64,000 nt of DNA from Chryseobacterium sp. 7. GTDB lineage: Bacteria; Bacteroidota; Bacteroidia; Flavobacteriales; Weeksellaceae. A program made the translations under genes and the position numbers. The notes beneath the pieces were generated by a model, which had not been told where the DNA came from, made no database searches, and worked only from the letters and a program-made list of their open reading frames with translations. Each line of letters starts with the position of its first letter. Position 1 is the first letter of the stretch. Of this stretch, positions 27,414 to 35,945 are shown one piece after another. Location of the stretch: positions 372,001 through 436,000 of the forward strand of contig NZ_RCCA01000001.1 of assembly GCF_003663845.1 (NCBI RefSeq), written 5' to 3'.

Positions 27414-28604
27414 ATGAAGAGATTTTCGAGTCTGTTTGCCATCCTTATTTCAATCATGGCATTCTCACAACAACAAGGGAAACTGAGAAAAGTAGCTACC
27501 GTAGGATTTTTAAACGTAGAAAACCTTTGGGACACTATTCGCTCAGCAGATTATATCGATGGAACCAAAGACATAAAGAATCCTGCTTTTCACAGAAGTA
27601 TTCCTATTGATTCGATCAAATTTTTGGAAGCTGAAAAATATGACGGACCATGGAGCGACGGTGCTTTAATAGGGAAAAAAGTAGTTAGAGAACAAGGAGG
27701 ATCTGAAGAATTTACTCCAAAAAGTGCAAAAAACTACGGGTCAAAAATCTATAAAGCAAAATTAGCCAACGAAGCGAAGGTAATTTCTGAAATGGGAGCG
27801 CAATATACCAAAACAGCTCCTGCGGTAGTAGGCTTAATTGAGGTTGAAAACAGACAGGTCATTCAGGATCTTGTAAATGAACCTGCTTTAAAGAAGTATG
27901 ACTACGGAATCATTCATTACAATTCTTATGACTACAGAGGAATTGACGTTGCATTGATTTATCAGAAAAGAAGATTTACTCCTACTAATTCTTTAAAAAA
28001 GGAATTGGTAATCTACGGAGACAACGGAAGAAGAGAATATACCAGGGATATCCTTGTGGTAACAGGGTTTTTAGATAATGAGAAAGTAGCATTTTTCATG
28101 AATCACTGGCCTTCAAGAAGAGGTGGTGAAGCTATTTCTTTACCTAAAAGAAATGCTGCTGCAGCTTTATTAAAACAACAGATGGACAGCGTAAGAGCTG
28201 CAGATCCTACCACAAAGCTGTTTGCAATGGGAGATTTTAACGATGATCCTGTAAGCCCAAGTTTAAAAAATCATTTGAAAGCTCAGGCAAGCCCTAAAGA
28301 TTTAAGCGAAGAAACACCTTATCTGAACCTAATGTATCCTCTATATAAAAAGGGAGTTGCCTCTCTTGCTTATCAGGATGCTCCTAACCTGTTTGACCAG
28401 ATTATTGTTTCTAAAAACGTAATTTCTGATCAGGTAACTAAAGAATATTCTGTTTATAAGGCAGAAATTTTTGCTCCGGCTTACTTAGTCAATAAAGAAG
28501 GAAATTATAAAGGGTATCCTTTCAGATCCTGGAACGGAGACCAGTTTACAGGAGGCTACAGTGACCACTTCCCGGCATTTGTAGTTCTCCAGAAAGAACC
28601 ATAA
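27414..28604 (+). CDS. Secreted endonuclease/exonuclease/phosphatase family protein
   Basis: A 396-residue exported protein. The signal peptide ends SIMAFSQ. The DNase I-like fold shows FLNVENLWDT (metal Asn), GLIEVENRQV (catalytic Glu), HYNSYDYRGIDVALIY, FFMNHWPSRRGG, LFAMGDFNDDP (GDFN motif) and YSDHFPAFV (catalytic DH). Secreted members act as nucleases or phosphodiesterases, so scavenging phosphate or nucleosides from extracellular DNA or phospholipids is a reasonable inference. It is divergent from the receptor/DUF5689 pair. Confidence 0.88.
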   Translation: MKRFSSLFAILISIMAFSQQQGKLRKVATVGFLNVENLWDTIRSADYIDGTKDIKNPAFHRSIPIDSIKFLEAEKYDGPWSDGALIGKKVVREQGGSEEFTPKSAKNYGSKIYKAKLANEAKVISEMGAQYTKTAPAVVGLIEVENRQVIQDLVNEPALKKYDYGIIHYNSYDYRGIDVALIYQKRRFTPTNSLKKELVIYGDNGRREYTRDILVVTGFLDNEKVAFFMNHWPSRRGGEAISLPKRNAAAALLKQQMDSVRAADPTTKLFAMGDFNDDPVSPSLKNHLKAQASPKDLSEETPYLNLMYPLYKKGVASLAYQDAPNLFDQIIVSKNVISDQVTKEYSVYKAEIFAPAYLVNKEGNYKGYPFRSWNGDQFTGGYSDHFPAFVVLQKEP

Positions 28605-28638
28605 AAAAGTTAGGCACTCTTATTGGAGTGCTTTTTTT
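28603..28638 (+). terminator. Rho-independent terminator
   Basis: GCACTC / GAGTGC with a 6-base loop, A-run before and seven T after. Confidence 0.82.
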
Positions 28639-28655
28639 ATGTAAATACTTCTATC

Positions 28656-29075
28656 ATGAAAAATATTGTTTTATTAATAATGATTGCATTAGTGCCTTTC
28701 AATTGTTTTTCTCAGGAAACATCAAAGAAAGATAAAGAGCAGCATGAAATGAAGCCTTCTAAAAACGAAGACGGAGAATGGGATCTTACTGTAATTGATA
28801 CCCAGTTTGATTATTTTCTGAGTGCTGTTGCAAAACCCATAAGCCAGTATACAGAATCTTATCTGAAAACAAAAAACACATTTTTGGTCAACGAATGGAA
28901 CAGCTATTATAATTCCGGGAGATACAGAAACGTCATAGAATCTGGAATAGATTACGATCCTAAGGAAAACTACGGGATCAAGTTTGAATATAAATTATAC
29001 CAGGTCTTCGTGTATGTGAACTGGAAATATAAATTAAGAATGAACGGATTATCCGGAAGTGATGCAATAAGGTAG
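28656..29075 (+). CDS. DUF6146-like exported protein
   Basis: A 139-residue exported protein with a signal peptide (MKNIVLLIMIALVPFNCFSQ). The domain contains LTVIDTQFDYFLSAVAKP, FLVNEWNSYYNSGRY, GIDYDPKENYGIKFEYKLYQVFVYV, the pattern I associate with DUF6146 of flavobacteria (function unknown). A longer frame from 28623 runs back through the preceding terminator, so ATG 28656 is chosen. Confidence 0.78.
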   Translation: MKNIVLLIMIALVPFNCFSQETSKKDKEQHEMKPSKNEDGEWDLTVIDTQFDYFLSAVAKPISQYTESYLKTKNTFLVNEWNSYYNSGRYRNVIESGIDYDPKENYGIKFEYKLYQVFVYVNWKYKLRMNGLSGSDAIR

Positions 29076-29095
29076 TTTATAATTATATTACATAA

Positions 29096-29130
29096 AAAAG
29101 GTTCAGAATTACTCTGAACCTTTTCATTTT
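29096..29130 (+). terminator. Bidirectional terminator between convergent genes
   Basis: An 11-bp stem (AAAAGGTTCAG / CTGAACCTTTT) with a 7-base loop; it serves the DUF6146-like gene and the convergent sod gene. Confidence 0.85.
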
Positions 29131-29145
29131 TATAATAGCTGAAAA

Positions 29146-29742
29146 TTATTTATTGAATAATTCTTCTACTTTATCCCAGTTTACTACATCGAAGAATGCA
29201 GAAACATAGTCAGGTCTTCTGTTTTGATAGTTTAAATAATAAGCATGCTCCCAAACATCTAATCCTAAAACCGGAGTTCCTTTAACGTCTGCAACAGGCA
29301 TTAATGGGTTGTCCTGGTTAGGTGTAGAAGAAACAGATACAGAACCGTCAGCATTTTTTACCAACCAAGCCCATCCTGAACCGAATCTTGTTTTAGCAGC
29401 ATCAGAAAAATCAGTTTTGAATTTCTCAAGACCTCCGTAGTTTTCGATAGCAGCTTTTACATTTCCTACAGGCTCTTTGCTTCCTCCTGGCGTTAAAATT
29501 TCCCAGAATAAAGAGTGGTTGAAGTGTCCTCCGCCATTGTTTCTTACGGCTGGCTTATCAGTTCCTGTCTGGCAGATTTCTTCGATTGTTTTTCCTTCCA
29601 GTTCAGTTCCTTCAATTGCTTTATTTAAATTGTCAATATATGCCTGGTGGTGTTTTGTATGGTGGATTTCCATAGTTTTTGCATCAATAGTCGGCTCTAA
29701 TGCATCATATGCATATCCTAGTTTTGGTAATTCAAATGACAT
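29146..29742 (-). CDS. sodA: Superoxide dismutase, Mn-type by sequence
   Basis: A 198-residue cytoplasmic enzyme converting superoxide to peroxide and oxygen. Metal ligands are H27, H76 ([11 protein letters not shown]), D162 and H166 (DVWEHAYY). Gln143 in PNQDNPL and the Gly-rich GGGH segment are the features that mark Mn-type rather than Fe-type enzymes, though Bacteroidota enzymes can use either metal. Length is typical and there is no signal peptide. Confidence 0.95.
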   Translation of the reverse strand: MSFELPKLGYAYDALEPTIDAKTMEIHHTKHHQAYIDNLNKAIEGTELEGKTIEEICQTGTDKPAVRNNGGGHFNHSLFWEILTPGGSKEPVGNVKAAIENYGGLEKFKTDFSDAAKTRFGSGWAWLVKNADGSVSVSSTPNQDNPLMPVADVKGTPVLGLDVWEHAYYLNYQNRRPDYVSAFFDVVNWDKVEELFNK

Positions 29743-29767
29743 AATCTTTATTTTTAATGTTATAACC

Positions 29768-29798
29768 CAAAAATAGCCAATATTTAAGGTATTATCAA
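29768..29798 (-). promoter_or_regulatory. Promoter of the superoxide dismutase gene
   Basis: On the minus strand TTG (29798-29796) is followed after 20 bases by TATTTTTG (29775-29768), giving a leader of about 20 bases. Confidence 0.6.
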
Positions 29799-29870
29799 GG
29801 ATTGTAGATTACTTTAATAAATCTTTAACATTGATACATTGATTTAGAATGAATTAAATTTTAGAGTAAA

Positions 29871-29905
29871 GAAGTTTGAAGAGGGAAGATGGAGGTTTAA
29901 AAGGC
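29871..29905. repeat. Half copy of a GAAG-rich intergenic repeat
   Basis: GAAGAGGGAAGATGGAGG resembles the arms of the repeat at 61361-61470. It lies in the 270-base gap between sod and rho; apart from the rho terminator I see nothing else there. Confidence 0.35.
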
Positions 29906-29956
29906 TTTTTTTAATGTAAATATTAGACTTGCGGCTTCTAATCTTTGGATTAAGTC

Positions 29957-29990
29957 CTAAAAAAGCACGAATCAAAATGATCCGTGCTTT
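29957..29990 (-). terminator. Terminator of rho
   Basis: AAAGCACGGATCA pairs with TGATTCGTGCTTT on the minus strand (one mismatch), followed by T-rich sequence. Confidence 0.75.
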
Positions 29991-30014
29991 CTATTTAACA
30001 ATATTAAATTAAAT

Positions 30015-31847
30015 TTATTTATTCATAGACATCAGGAATTCTTCATTATTCAGAGTTCCTTTGATGTTTTTATTAACAAATTCCATCGCTTCTACAGGAT
30101 TCATTTCAGAAAGATATTTTCTGAAGATCCACATTCTCTGAGAAGTTACTTCATCCAGAAGCAGATCATCTCTACGCGTGCTGGAAGAAATAAGGTCAAT
30201 AGCAGGATAAATTCTTCTGTTAGCAATTTTTCTGTCTAACTGAAGCTCCATATTACCTGTACCTTTGAATTCTTCAAAGATTACTTCATCCATTTTAGAT
30301 CCAGTATCAATCAATGCAGTTGCAATAATGGTAAGAGATCCTCCTCCTTCAATTTTTCTTGCCGCTCCGAAGAATCTTTTCGGCTTGTGAAGAGCATTCG
30401 CATCTACCCCACCGGAAAGTACTTTACCTGATGCAGGAGTTACCGTGTTATAAGCTCTTGCCAATCTTGTAATCGAATCCAGTAAGATCACTACATCATG
30501 TCCGCATTCAACCATTCTTTGTGCTTTTGCAAGAACAAGGTTGGCCACTTTCACGTGTTTTTCTGCTGCTTCATCAAATGTAGAGGCAATTACTTCTGCA
30601 TTTACGCTTCTTTCCATGTCAGTAACCTCTTCCGGACGTTCATCAATCAAAAGAACCATCATATATACTTCCGGGTGGTTGGCTGCAATAGAATTTGCAA
30701 TATCTTTCAGCAACATCGTTTTACCTGTTTTAGGCTGTGCAACGATCATTGCTCTCTGACCTTTTCCGATAGGTGCAAATAAATCTACAATTCTGGTAGA
30801 AATGGTAGAATTGTTTCCTGTCAAATTGAATTTTTCTTCAGGGAAAAGTGGAGTAAGATATTCAAAAGCAACACGGTCTTTGATAAACGCAAGATCACGT
30901 CCGTTAACTTCGGTAGGTTTTAATAATGAAAAGTATTTCTCTCCCTCTTTTGGAAGTCTTACAATTCCTTTTACAGTATCTCCTGTTTTTAAGCCATAAT
31001 TCCTGATCTGTGCTGTAGATACATACACATCATCCGGAGAAGAGATATAGCTGAAATCTGAAGAACGTAAAAATCCGTAGTTATCCGGTAAAATTTCCAA
31101 AACACCTTCTATACTTACCAATCCATCGAAATTAAATTCTTTTTTATGGTCGTGCTGCTCCTCTGCCTTTTCAGAATATCTGTTTTGATTCTGATTTTGG
31201 TTTTGATGCTGCTGGTGTTGTTGGTTTTGGTTTTTATGCTGGTTTCCACCGTTCTGTGGATGGTTGTGTCCTTTTTGAGGTCTGTTTGCCTGTTGCTGTT
31301 GAGGATTGTTAGGCTTTTCATCAGCCTGAGCAGGCTCTTGAGGTTCTGTGTTTTTTGGAGTTTCAGTTCTTTCCTGAGATACTTCTGTATTAGCTGTATT
31401 GGTAGAAACTCTTTTTCTTTTCTTTTTAGCTTGAGCATTTGCTGCTGATTCTTCATTTACTGCAGCTACTTCAGCTTTTGGCTCTTCCGGTTTTATTTCT
31501 TCAGAAGCGGGTACCTTTTCTTCTATTTTTTCTTCTGCTTTAGGTTCTTCTGCCGGAGCTTTTGTATTTGTGTTTGTTTTTGGCTTGGCTGCCGGTTTTT
31601 TCGGAGCAGCTTTTCTTGCCGGGGCTTTAGCAGGTTTTTCTGCTGGAGCCTCTTCAGTAGTTACACTGGTAGTTTCTGTGGCGTTGATATAATCTTTTGC
31701 AACTTTAGGGTTAGAAGCCTGAAAGTCAAGAATAGCAAAGATCTTGTCATTTTCATTGCTGGTTCTTGCAACTTTAACGCCCAAATCTTTTAAGATTTTA
31801 GTCAGTTCCGTTACGGATTTTGACCTTAACGTTTCTATGTTAAACAT
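30015..31847 (-). CDS. rho: Transcription termination factor Rho with long disordered insert
   Basis: Rho is the hexameric RNA-dependent ATPase that ends transcription of untranslated RNA. The 610-residue protein is about 190 residues longer than the E. coli factor. Rho_N helices occupy 1-52. A disordered insert fills 55-238: first Ala/Lys/Glu/Pro-rich, a basic patch KKKRKR at 141-146, then a Gln/Asn/His-rich run at 179-223. The cold-shock RNA-binding domain follows from about 240 ([11 protein letters not shown]). The ATPase domain has QPKTGKT at 371-377 and [13 protein letters not shown]. Bacteroidota Rho proteins are known for such inserts. Confidence 0.97.
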   Translation of the reverse strand: MFNIETLRSKSVTELTKILKDLGVKVARTSNENDKIFAILDFQASNPKVAKDYINATETTSVTTEEAPAEKPAKAPARKAAPKKPAAKPKTNTNTKAPAEEPKAEEKIEEKVPASEEIKPEEPKAEVAAVNEESAANAQAKKKRKRVSTNTANTEVSQERTETPKNTEPQEPAQADEKPNNPQQQQANRPQKGHNHPQNGGNQHKNQNQQHQQHQNQNQNQNRYSEKAEEQHDHKKEFNFDGLVSIEGVLEILPDNYGFLRSSDFSYISSPDDVYVSTAQIRNYGLKTGDTVKGIVRLPKEGEKYFSLLKPTEVNGRDLAFIKDRVAFEYLTPLFPEEKFNLTGNNSTISTRIVDLFAPIGKGQRAMIVAQPKTGKTMLLKDIANSIAANHPEVYMMVLLIDERPEEVTDMERSVNAEVIASTFDEAAEKHVKVANLVLAKAQRMVECGHDVVILLDSITRLARAYNTVTPASGKVLSGGVDANALHKPKRFFGAARKIEGGGSLTIIATALIDTGSKMDEVIFEEFKGTGNMELQLDRKIANRRIYPAIDLISSSTRRDDLLLDEVTSQRMWIFRKYLSEMNPVEAMEFVNKNIKGTLNNEEFLMSMNK

Positions 31848-31925
31848 ATTTATGTAAAAATGTAATTAATTGTGAGTAAGAAAAGTAAGTCCGGCGACTT
31901 TGGTTTTCAAGTACATTGTATAATG

Positions 31926-31955
31926 CAAATCTACACTTATTTTTGAATTGTGCAA
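31926..31955 (-). promoter_or_regulatory. Promoter of rho
   Basis: TTG (31955-31953), 19 bases, then TAGATTTG (31933-31926): a textbook Bacteroidota promoter. It predicts a leader of about 70 bases, room for self-regulation by Rho. Confidence 0.65.
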
Positions 31956-31972
31956 AATTTATGTTATTTTTG
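31941..31972 (+). promoter_or_regulatory. Promoter of the DUF4293 gene
   Basis: TTTTG (31941-31945), 19 bases, then TATTTTTG (31965-31972). It interlocks with the divergent rho promoter. Confidence 0.62.
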
Positions 31973-31990
31973 CCAAGAATTTAATATTCA

Positions 31991-32380
31991 ATGCTACAGA
32001 GAATACAAACAATATGGACTTTATTAGCAGTTTTAGCTGCTGTTTTCCTTTTTATAACGGGACAGGATGTTGTTATTTCAGACAGTATTCCTTTACTTAA
32101 TATAGGATGTATAGTCCTTGTTATCATAGGAGCATTAAGTATTTTTAGTTTCAAAAACAGAAAAAGACAAATTTTGCTGAATACCATCAGCATCATTATA
32201 AACGTTTTGTTGATTGGTGTATTGGCGTACTGGTTACTCAACTTATCCGGAGGAATTCATTTTCCTGAGAAGGGTATTGAGCCGATTTTCCCATTAATCG
32301 CGGTGATATGTCTGCTTATAGCAAATGTTTACACCCGCAAAGATGAGAGGCTCGTAAAATCTGTAGACAGACTTCGATAG
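31991..32380 (+). CDS. DUF4293 family membrane protein
   Basis: A 129-residue protein with four hydrophobic helices and the family start MLQRIQTIWTLLA, then FSFKNRKRQILLNTISI between helices 2 and 3. The DUF4293 family sits next to rho in many Bacteroidota. No function is known. The promoter interlocks with that of rho. Confidence 0.85.
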   Translation: MLQRIQTIWTLLAVLAAVFLFITGQDVVISDSIPLLNIGCIVLVIIGALSIFSFKNRKRQILLNTISIIINVLLIGVLAYWLLNLSGGIHFPEKGIEPIFPLIAVICLLIANVYTRKDERLVKSVDRLR

Positions 32381-32404
32381 CCTTACAACGATTTTTTGAG
32401 TGAG

Positions 32405-32431
32405 AACAGCTTCTTTTAGGAGCTGTTTTTT
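32405..32431 (+). terminator. Rho-independent terminator
   Basis: AACAGCTTC / GGAGCTGTT hairpin with a T-run, 25 bases after the DUF4293 stop codon. Confidence 0.78.
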
Positions 32432-32546
32432 ATTGTTTATATACTCTGAGTATATCATTCACAATGCCGAATCAATTAATTTATGTAATTTCATGCAACA
32501 TTTTCACTGAAAATGCGACAGATCATATAACTTTCAATTAAAGACA

Positions 32547-33467
32547 ATGAAAAAGCTCACGTATCTTACTTTATCACTTTTCTCCCTATTCACCTTTGCA
32601 CAGGAAGTTTCCAAAGAAAGGGTAAAAACAGTTCTTTCTACTTTGGCATCAGACGAAATGAAAGGCCGTGAAATAGGAACCCAGGAAAATGAAAATGCAG
32701 CCAATTATATTGCAAAACTTTTCAAAGAAAATAATCTGGAATACTGCACCGGAAAGTCGTACCTCGTACCTTTTGACTATAATGGGAAAACAGTATATAA
32801 CGTTTGTGGAGTCAAAAAAGGGAAAACAGACCAGTATTTGGGATTCTCGGGACATTTTGATCATATCGGAACCAGTGATAAAACCGGAGACAATATTTAT
32901 AACGGAGCCGATGATGACGCCAGCGGAATTACCACTCTGGTAGGTATTGCCGACTATTTTAAAAATAAAAAACCGGAATTTTCTATGGTTTTCATGGCAT
33001 TTAATGGGGAAGAAAAAGGAATGCTGGGATCAAGAGCCATTTCAACAGATAAAAATCTGGATCCTATTTATAATAAGATGACTGCACTTTTCAATTTTGA
33101 AATGGTTGCTACAGAATCCCAATGGGGGAAAAATGCTTTATATATGACGGGAGACGGATTCTCTGATCTTGATGAACTTTTCAATAAAAATGCGGTGAAC
33201 GGACTCAAAATCAATGCCGATCCTTATGCAAAACAACAGCTGTTCTACCGCTCAGATAACGTAAGCTTTGTAAAAAAGAAAATCATTGCCCACTCATTCT
33301 CTACCGTGGATATGACGAAAGCATCTCATTACCATCACGAAAATGATGATGTCAATATTGTAGATCTTGATAATATGACGCAGATCATCAATAACTTTGG
33401 AAAAACACTGGATAAGCTGAGTCCGAAAAATTTTGCCCCGAAATATAATGATCAGGTGAAATTTTAA
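32547..33467 (+). CDS. Secreted M28 family zinc peptidase
   Basis: A 306-residue exported aminopeptidase-type metalloprotease. The signal peptide ends LFTFAQ. The M28 di-zinc site is laid out as SGHFDHIG (His), NGADDDASG (bridging Asp), FNGEEKGMLGS (catalytic Glu pair) and, near the end, HYHHENDDV (last His). Members remove N-terminal residues from peptides in the periplasm or outside the cell. It is a single gene followed by a strong terminator. Confidence 0.9.
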   Translation: MKKLTYLTLSLFSLFTFAQEVSKERVKTVLSTLASDEMKGREIGTQENENAANYIAKLFKENNLEYCTGKSYLVPFDYNGKTVYNVCGVKKGKTDQYLGFSGHFDHIGTSDKTGDNIYNGADDDASGITTLVGIADYFKNKKPEFSMVFMAFNGEEKGMLGSRAISTDKNLDPIYNKMTALFNFEMVATESQWGKNALYMTGDGFSDLDELFNKNAVNGLKINADPYAKQQLFYRSDNVSFVKKKIIAHSFSTVDMTKASHYHHENDDVNIVDLDNMTQIINNFGKTLDKLSPKNFAPKYNDQVKF

Positions 33468-33480
33468 GTCAAGTAAAGAT

Positions 33481-33509
33481 AAAAAAACCGCTACTTCAGC
33501 GGTTTTTTT
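33481..33509 (+). terminator. Rho-independent terminator
   Basis: AAAAAACCGCT / AGCGGTTTTTT hairpin with a 5-base loop, after the M28 peptidase gene. Confidence 0.85.
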
Positions 33510-33662
33510 ATTATCCGGTTCTCTTATTATTAAGTCATTTTCAAGCCTGCTTATTCAAAAAAACAAAGTATGATTGCCCCTCGTTGTAACAAAAAGACAT
33601 TTTTTGGAACTTATCCATTAAAGTAAAACAGGATTAAGAACGTCTTATCTTTTAATTTTACG

Positions 33663-33670
33663 TAATTTTG
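33663..33670 (+). promoter_or_regulatory. -7 box of the ABC exporter gene
   Basis: TAATTTTG fits TAnnTTTG, 20 bases before the ATG at 33691. Confidence 0.5.
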
Positions 33671-33690
33671 CTATCCAATTTTTTTATTGA

Positions 33691-35529
33691 ATGAACCAAT
33701 ATATTAAAATACTAAAGTTCGCAAGACCTCACCAAAAATACATCTACGGAAGTTTGTTTTTCAACCTTATGTACTCTGTATTTCAGATTGCTTCCTTAGG
33801 AACTATTCTACCCGTTTTGGGGATGCTTTTCGGAACCATTGAGGCTAAAAAATACAGCCATCCTCCTGTTTATTCGGGAGAGATTTTAGACTTTTTCTCT
33901 TATGCAAAAGAATATGCCAATTATTATGTTCAGACCTTAGTGGCTGAGCATGGAGCACTTAACGTTTTGGCGTGGCTTTGTGTGGTAACGGCTTTTATGT
34001 TTTTACTGAGAAACCTTTTCAGATATTTAGGTTCGTTTTTACTGATCAATTACCGAGTAGGGGTTACTAAAGATCTTCGTGGAGCTATGTACAGAAAGAT
34101 TCTTTCTTTACCCGTTTCATTTTTTACAGAAAGCAGAAAGGGAGATCTGATGTCTCGTATGTCCAATGACGTGGGTGAAGTGGAAGGAAATATTTTAGGA
34201 AGTTTAGTTGAATTAATCAATGCGCCTTTCATGCTGATCAGTACATTGGTAACACTCTTCTTTTTAAGTACAGAGATGACGCTTTTCTCTCTTTTAGTAT
34301 TGCCTGTAATGGGAACTATGATCGCTTTAATAGGAAAAAGTCTTAAAAAAGATTCTCACGAAGCGCAAAATGAAATGGGAAATATTTTCTCTATTGTAGA
34401 TGAAACATTAAAGTCTACCAAAGTGATTAAAATTTTCAGCGCAGAAAAAATAATGGACAACCGCTTTATGCAGTCTATGCAGAAATGGATTAACAGTTCA
34501 ATAAGCCTGGGCAGAAAAAAGGAATTAGCCTCTCCCATGAGCGAATTCTTAGGTTCAGTTACTTTCTTAATTATTGCCTGGTACGGTGGTAAACAAATTA
34601 TTGTAGAACAAAGTATTTCACCTGCAGATTTCTTGGTTTTCCTGGGTATTTTCTTCCAGATTTTACCTCCTGTAAAAAGTTTATCCCAGTCTATCTCGAA
34701 TGTACAGAAGGGAGAAGCTTCTCTTGAAAGAGTTTTAGCAATTCTGGATGCTGATGTGAAAATAGACGAAGTACCCAATCCTGTTTCTATCTCCACATTA
34801 AACAGTTCTATCGAATTTAATAATATTGGTTTTTACTATGATAAAGACCACACGATTCTTAAAAACTTCTCACTTTCCATTCCTAAAGGGAAAACTGTTG
34901 CTCTTGTGGGGCAAAGTGGAAGCGGTAAAACAACTATTGCTAACCTTTTAGCGAGATTCTATGATGTTTCGGAAGGAGAAATACTGATTGACGGAACTGA
35001 CATCAAGCATTTAAAATTACAGGAATACCGTAAACTATTAGGAATGGTAACACAGGAGTCTGTATTATTTAATGATTCCGTTTACAATAATATTCTGATG
35101 GGTAAACCTGATGCTACCAGAGAAGAAGTAATTGCTGCGGCTAAAATTGCCAATGCAGATGCATTTATTACCACACTTCCTGAAGGATATGATTCCAATA
35201 TTGGAGATGATGGAGGTAAGCTTTCCGGAGGTCAGAAACAAAGGGTTTCTATTGCCAGAGCAGTATTGAAAAATCCTCCAATTATGATTCTGGATGAAGC
35301 CACTTCCGCACTGGATACGGAATCTGAAAGATTTGTACAGGATGCACTGGAAAAAATGATGGAAAACAGAACTTCCTTAGTGATTGCCCACCGTCTTTCA
35401 ACCATTCAGAAAGCAGACTGGATTGTAGTAATGGAAAAAGGTGATATTGTGGAACAGGGAACACACCATGACCTGATTGCAAAAAGAGGAATGTATCATA
35501 AGCTTGTTGAACTTCAAAACTTCGACTAA
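33691..35529 (+). CDS. MsbA-like ABC transporter, fused permease and ATPase
   Basis: A 612-residue half-transporter acting as a homodimer in the inner membrane. Six transmembrane helices span about 20-340. The ATPase domain has Walker A GQSGSGKTT, Q-loop TQESVLFN, signature LSGGQKQRVSIARA, Walker B PIMILDEATSALD and the H-loop IAHRLST. The family includes MsbA (lipid A flippase) and drug exporters. The RKGDLMSRMSNDVGEVE coupling segment is typical of this group. Lipid A transport is the favoured but unproven role. Confidence 0.88.
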   Translation: MNQYIKILKFARPHQKYIYGSLFFNLMYSVFQIASLGTILPVLGMLFGTIEAKKYSHPPVYSGEILDFFSYAKEYANYYVQTLVAEHGALNVLAWLCVVTAFMFLLRNLFRYLGSFLLINYRVGVTKDLRGAMYRKILSLPVSFFTESRKGDLMSRMSNDVGEVEGNILGSLVELINAPFMLISTLVTLFFLSTEMTLFSLLVLPVMGTMIALIGKSLKKDSHEAQNEMGNIFSIVDETLKSTKVIKIFSAEKIMDNRFMQSMQKWINSSISLGRKKELASPMSEFLGSVTFLIIAWYGGKQIIVEQSISPADFLVFLGIFFQILPPVKSLSQSISNVQKGEASLERVLAILDADVKIDEVPNPVSISTLNSSIEFNNIGFYYDKDHTILKNFSLSIPKGKTVALVGQSGSGKTTIANLLARFYDVSEGEILIDGTDIKHLKLQEYRKLLGMVTQESVLFNDSVYNNILMGKPDATREEVIAAAKIANADAFITTLPEGYDSNIGDDGGKLSGGQKQRVSIARAVLKNPPIMILDEATSALDTESERFVQDALEKMMENRTSLVIAHRLSTIQKADWIVVMEKGDIVEQGTHHDLIAKRGMYHKLVELQNFD

Positions 35530-35547
35530 TCTTTTAATTCAATTAAA

Positions 35548-35895
35548 ATGAACCCCATACAAGAGTATTTCTACAGAATCGAAGAGCCTGAAAGAAGTAC
35601 TCTTTTATTTTTGCGTAATGCTATTCTGGCTTCGGATCCGGAACACATTACGGAAACATTCAGTTTCGGACTTCCGTTTATTAAATACAAAAAGAAAATG
35701 CTGTGCTATTTCTACTACAGCAAAAAATACCAAAAACACTATCTGAGTTTTTATCACGGTGACAGATTAGATTATCCGGAACTGATTCAGGACGGCAGAA
35801 AGAAGTTTAAGATTCTTCTTATTGATGCAGAAGAAGATATTCCTGTAGAATTTATACTAAGCCTTACAGAAGAGATTAAAAGATATATAAAATAA
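35548..35895 (+). CDS. DUF1801 family protein
   Basis: A 115-residue soluble protein of the YdhG/DUF1801 fold: ITETFSFGLPFIKYKKKML followed by YLSFYHGDRL and a short C-terminal helix. Members are small cytoplasmic proteins without a settled function. It lies 18 bases after the ABC transporter gene and is likely co-transcribed. Confidence 0.82.
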   Translation: MNPIQEYFYRIEEPERSTLLFLRNAILASDPEHITETFSFGLPFIKYKKKMLCYFYYSKKYQKHYLSFYHGDRLDYPELIQDGRKKFKILLIDAEEDIPVEFILSLTEEIKRYIK

Positions 35896-35897
35896 AA

Positions 35898-35927
35898 AAC
35901 TCCGGTACGAATCATCGCACCGGAGAA
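35898..35927 (-). terminator. Terminator between convergent genes
   Basis: CTCCGGTGCG / CGTACCGGAG hairpin with T-run on the minus strand, 20 bases beyond the stop of the exported-protein gene. Confidence 0.75.
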
Positions 35928-35945
35928 ATCTTTAAAAACCTTTTA

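Noticed and set aside
30498..30782. Plus-strand frames antisense to rho
   Set aside because: Overlap the conserved ATPase region; composition follows the coding strand.
31115..31456. Frame in the Rho disordered region on the same strand
   Set aside because: An alternative frame of a repetitive low-complexity stretch, with no independent support.
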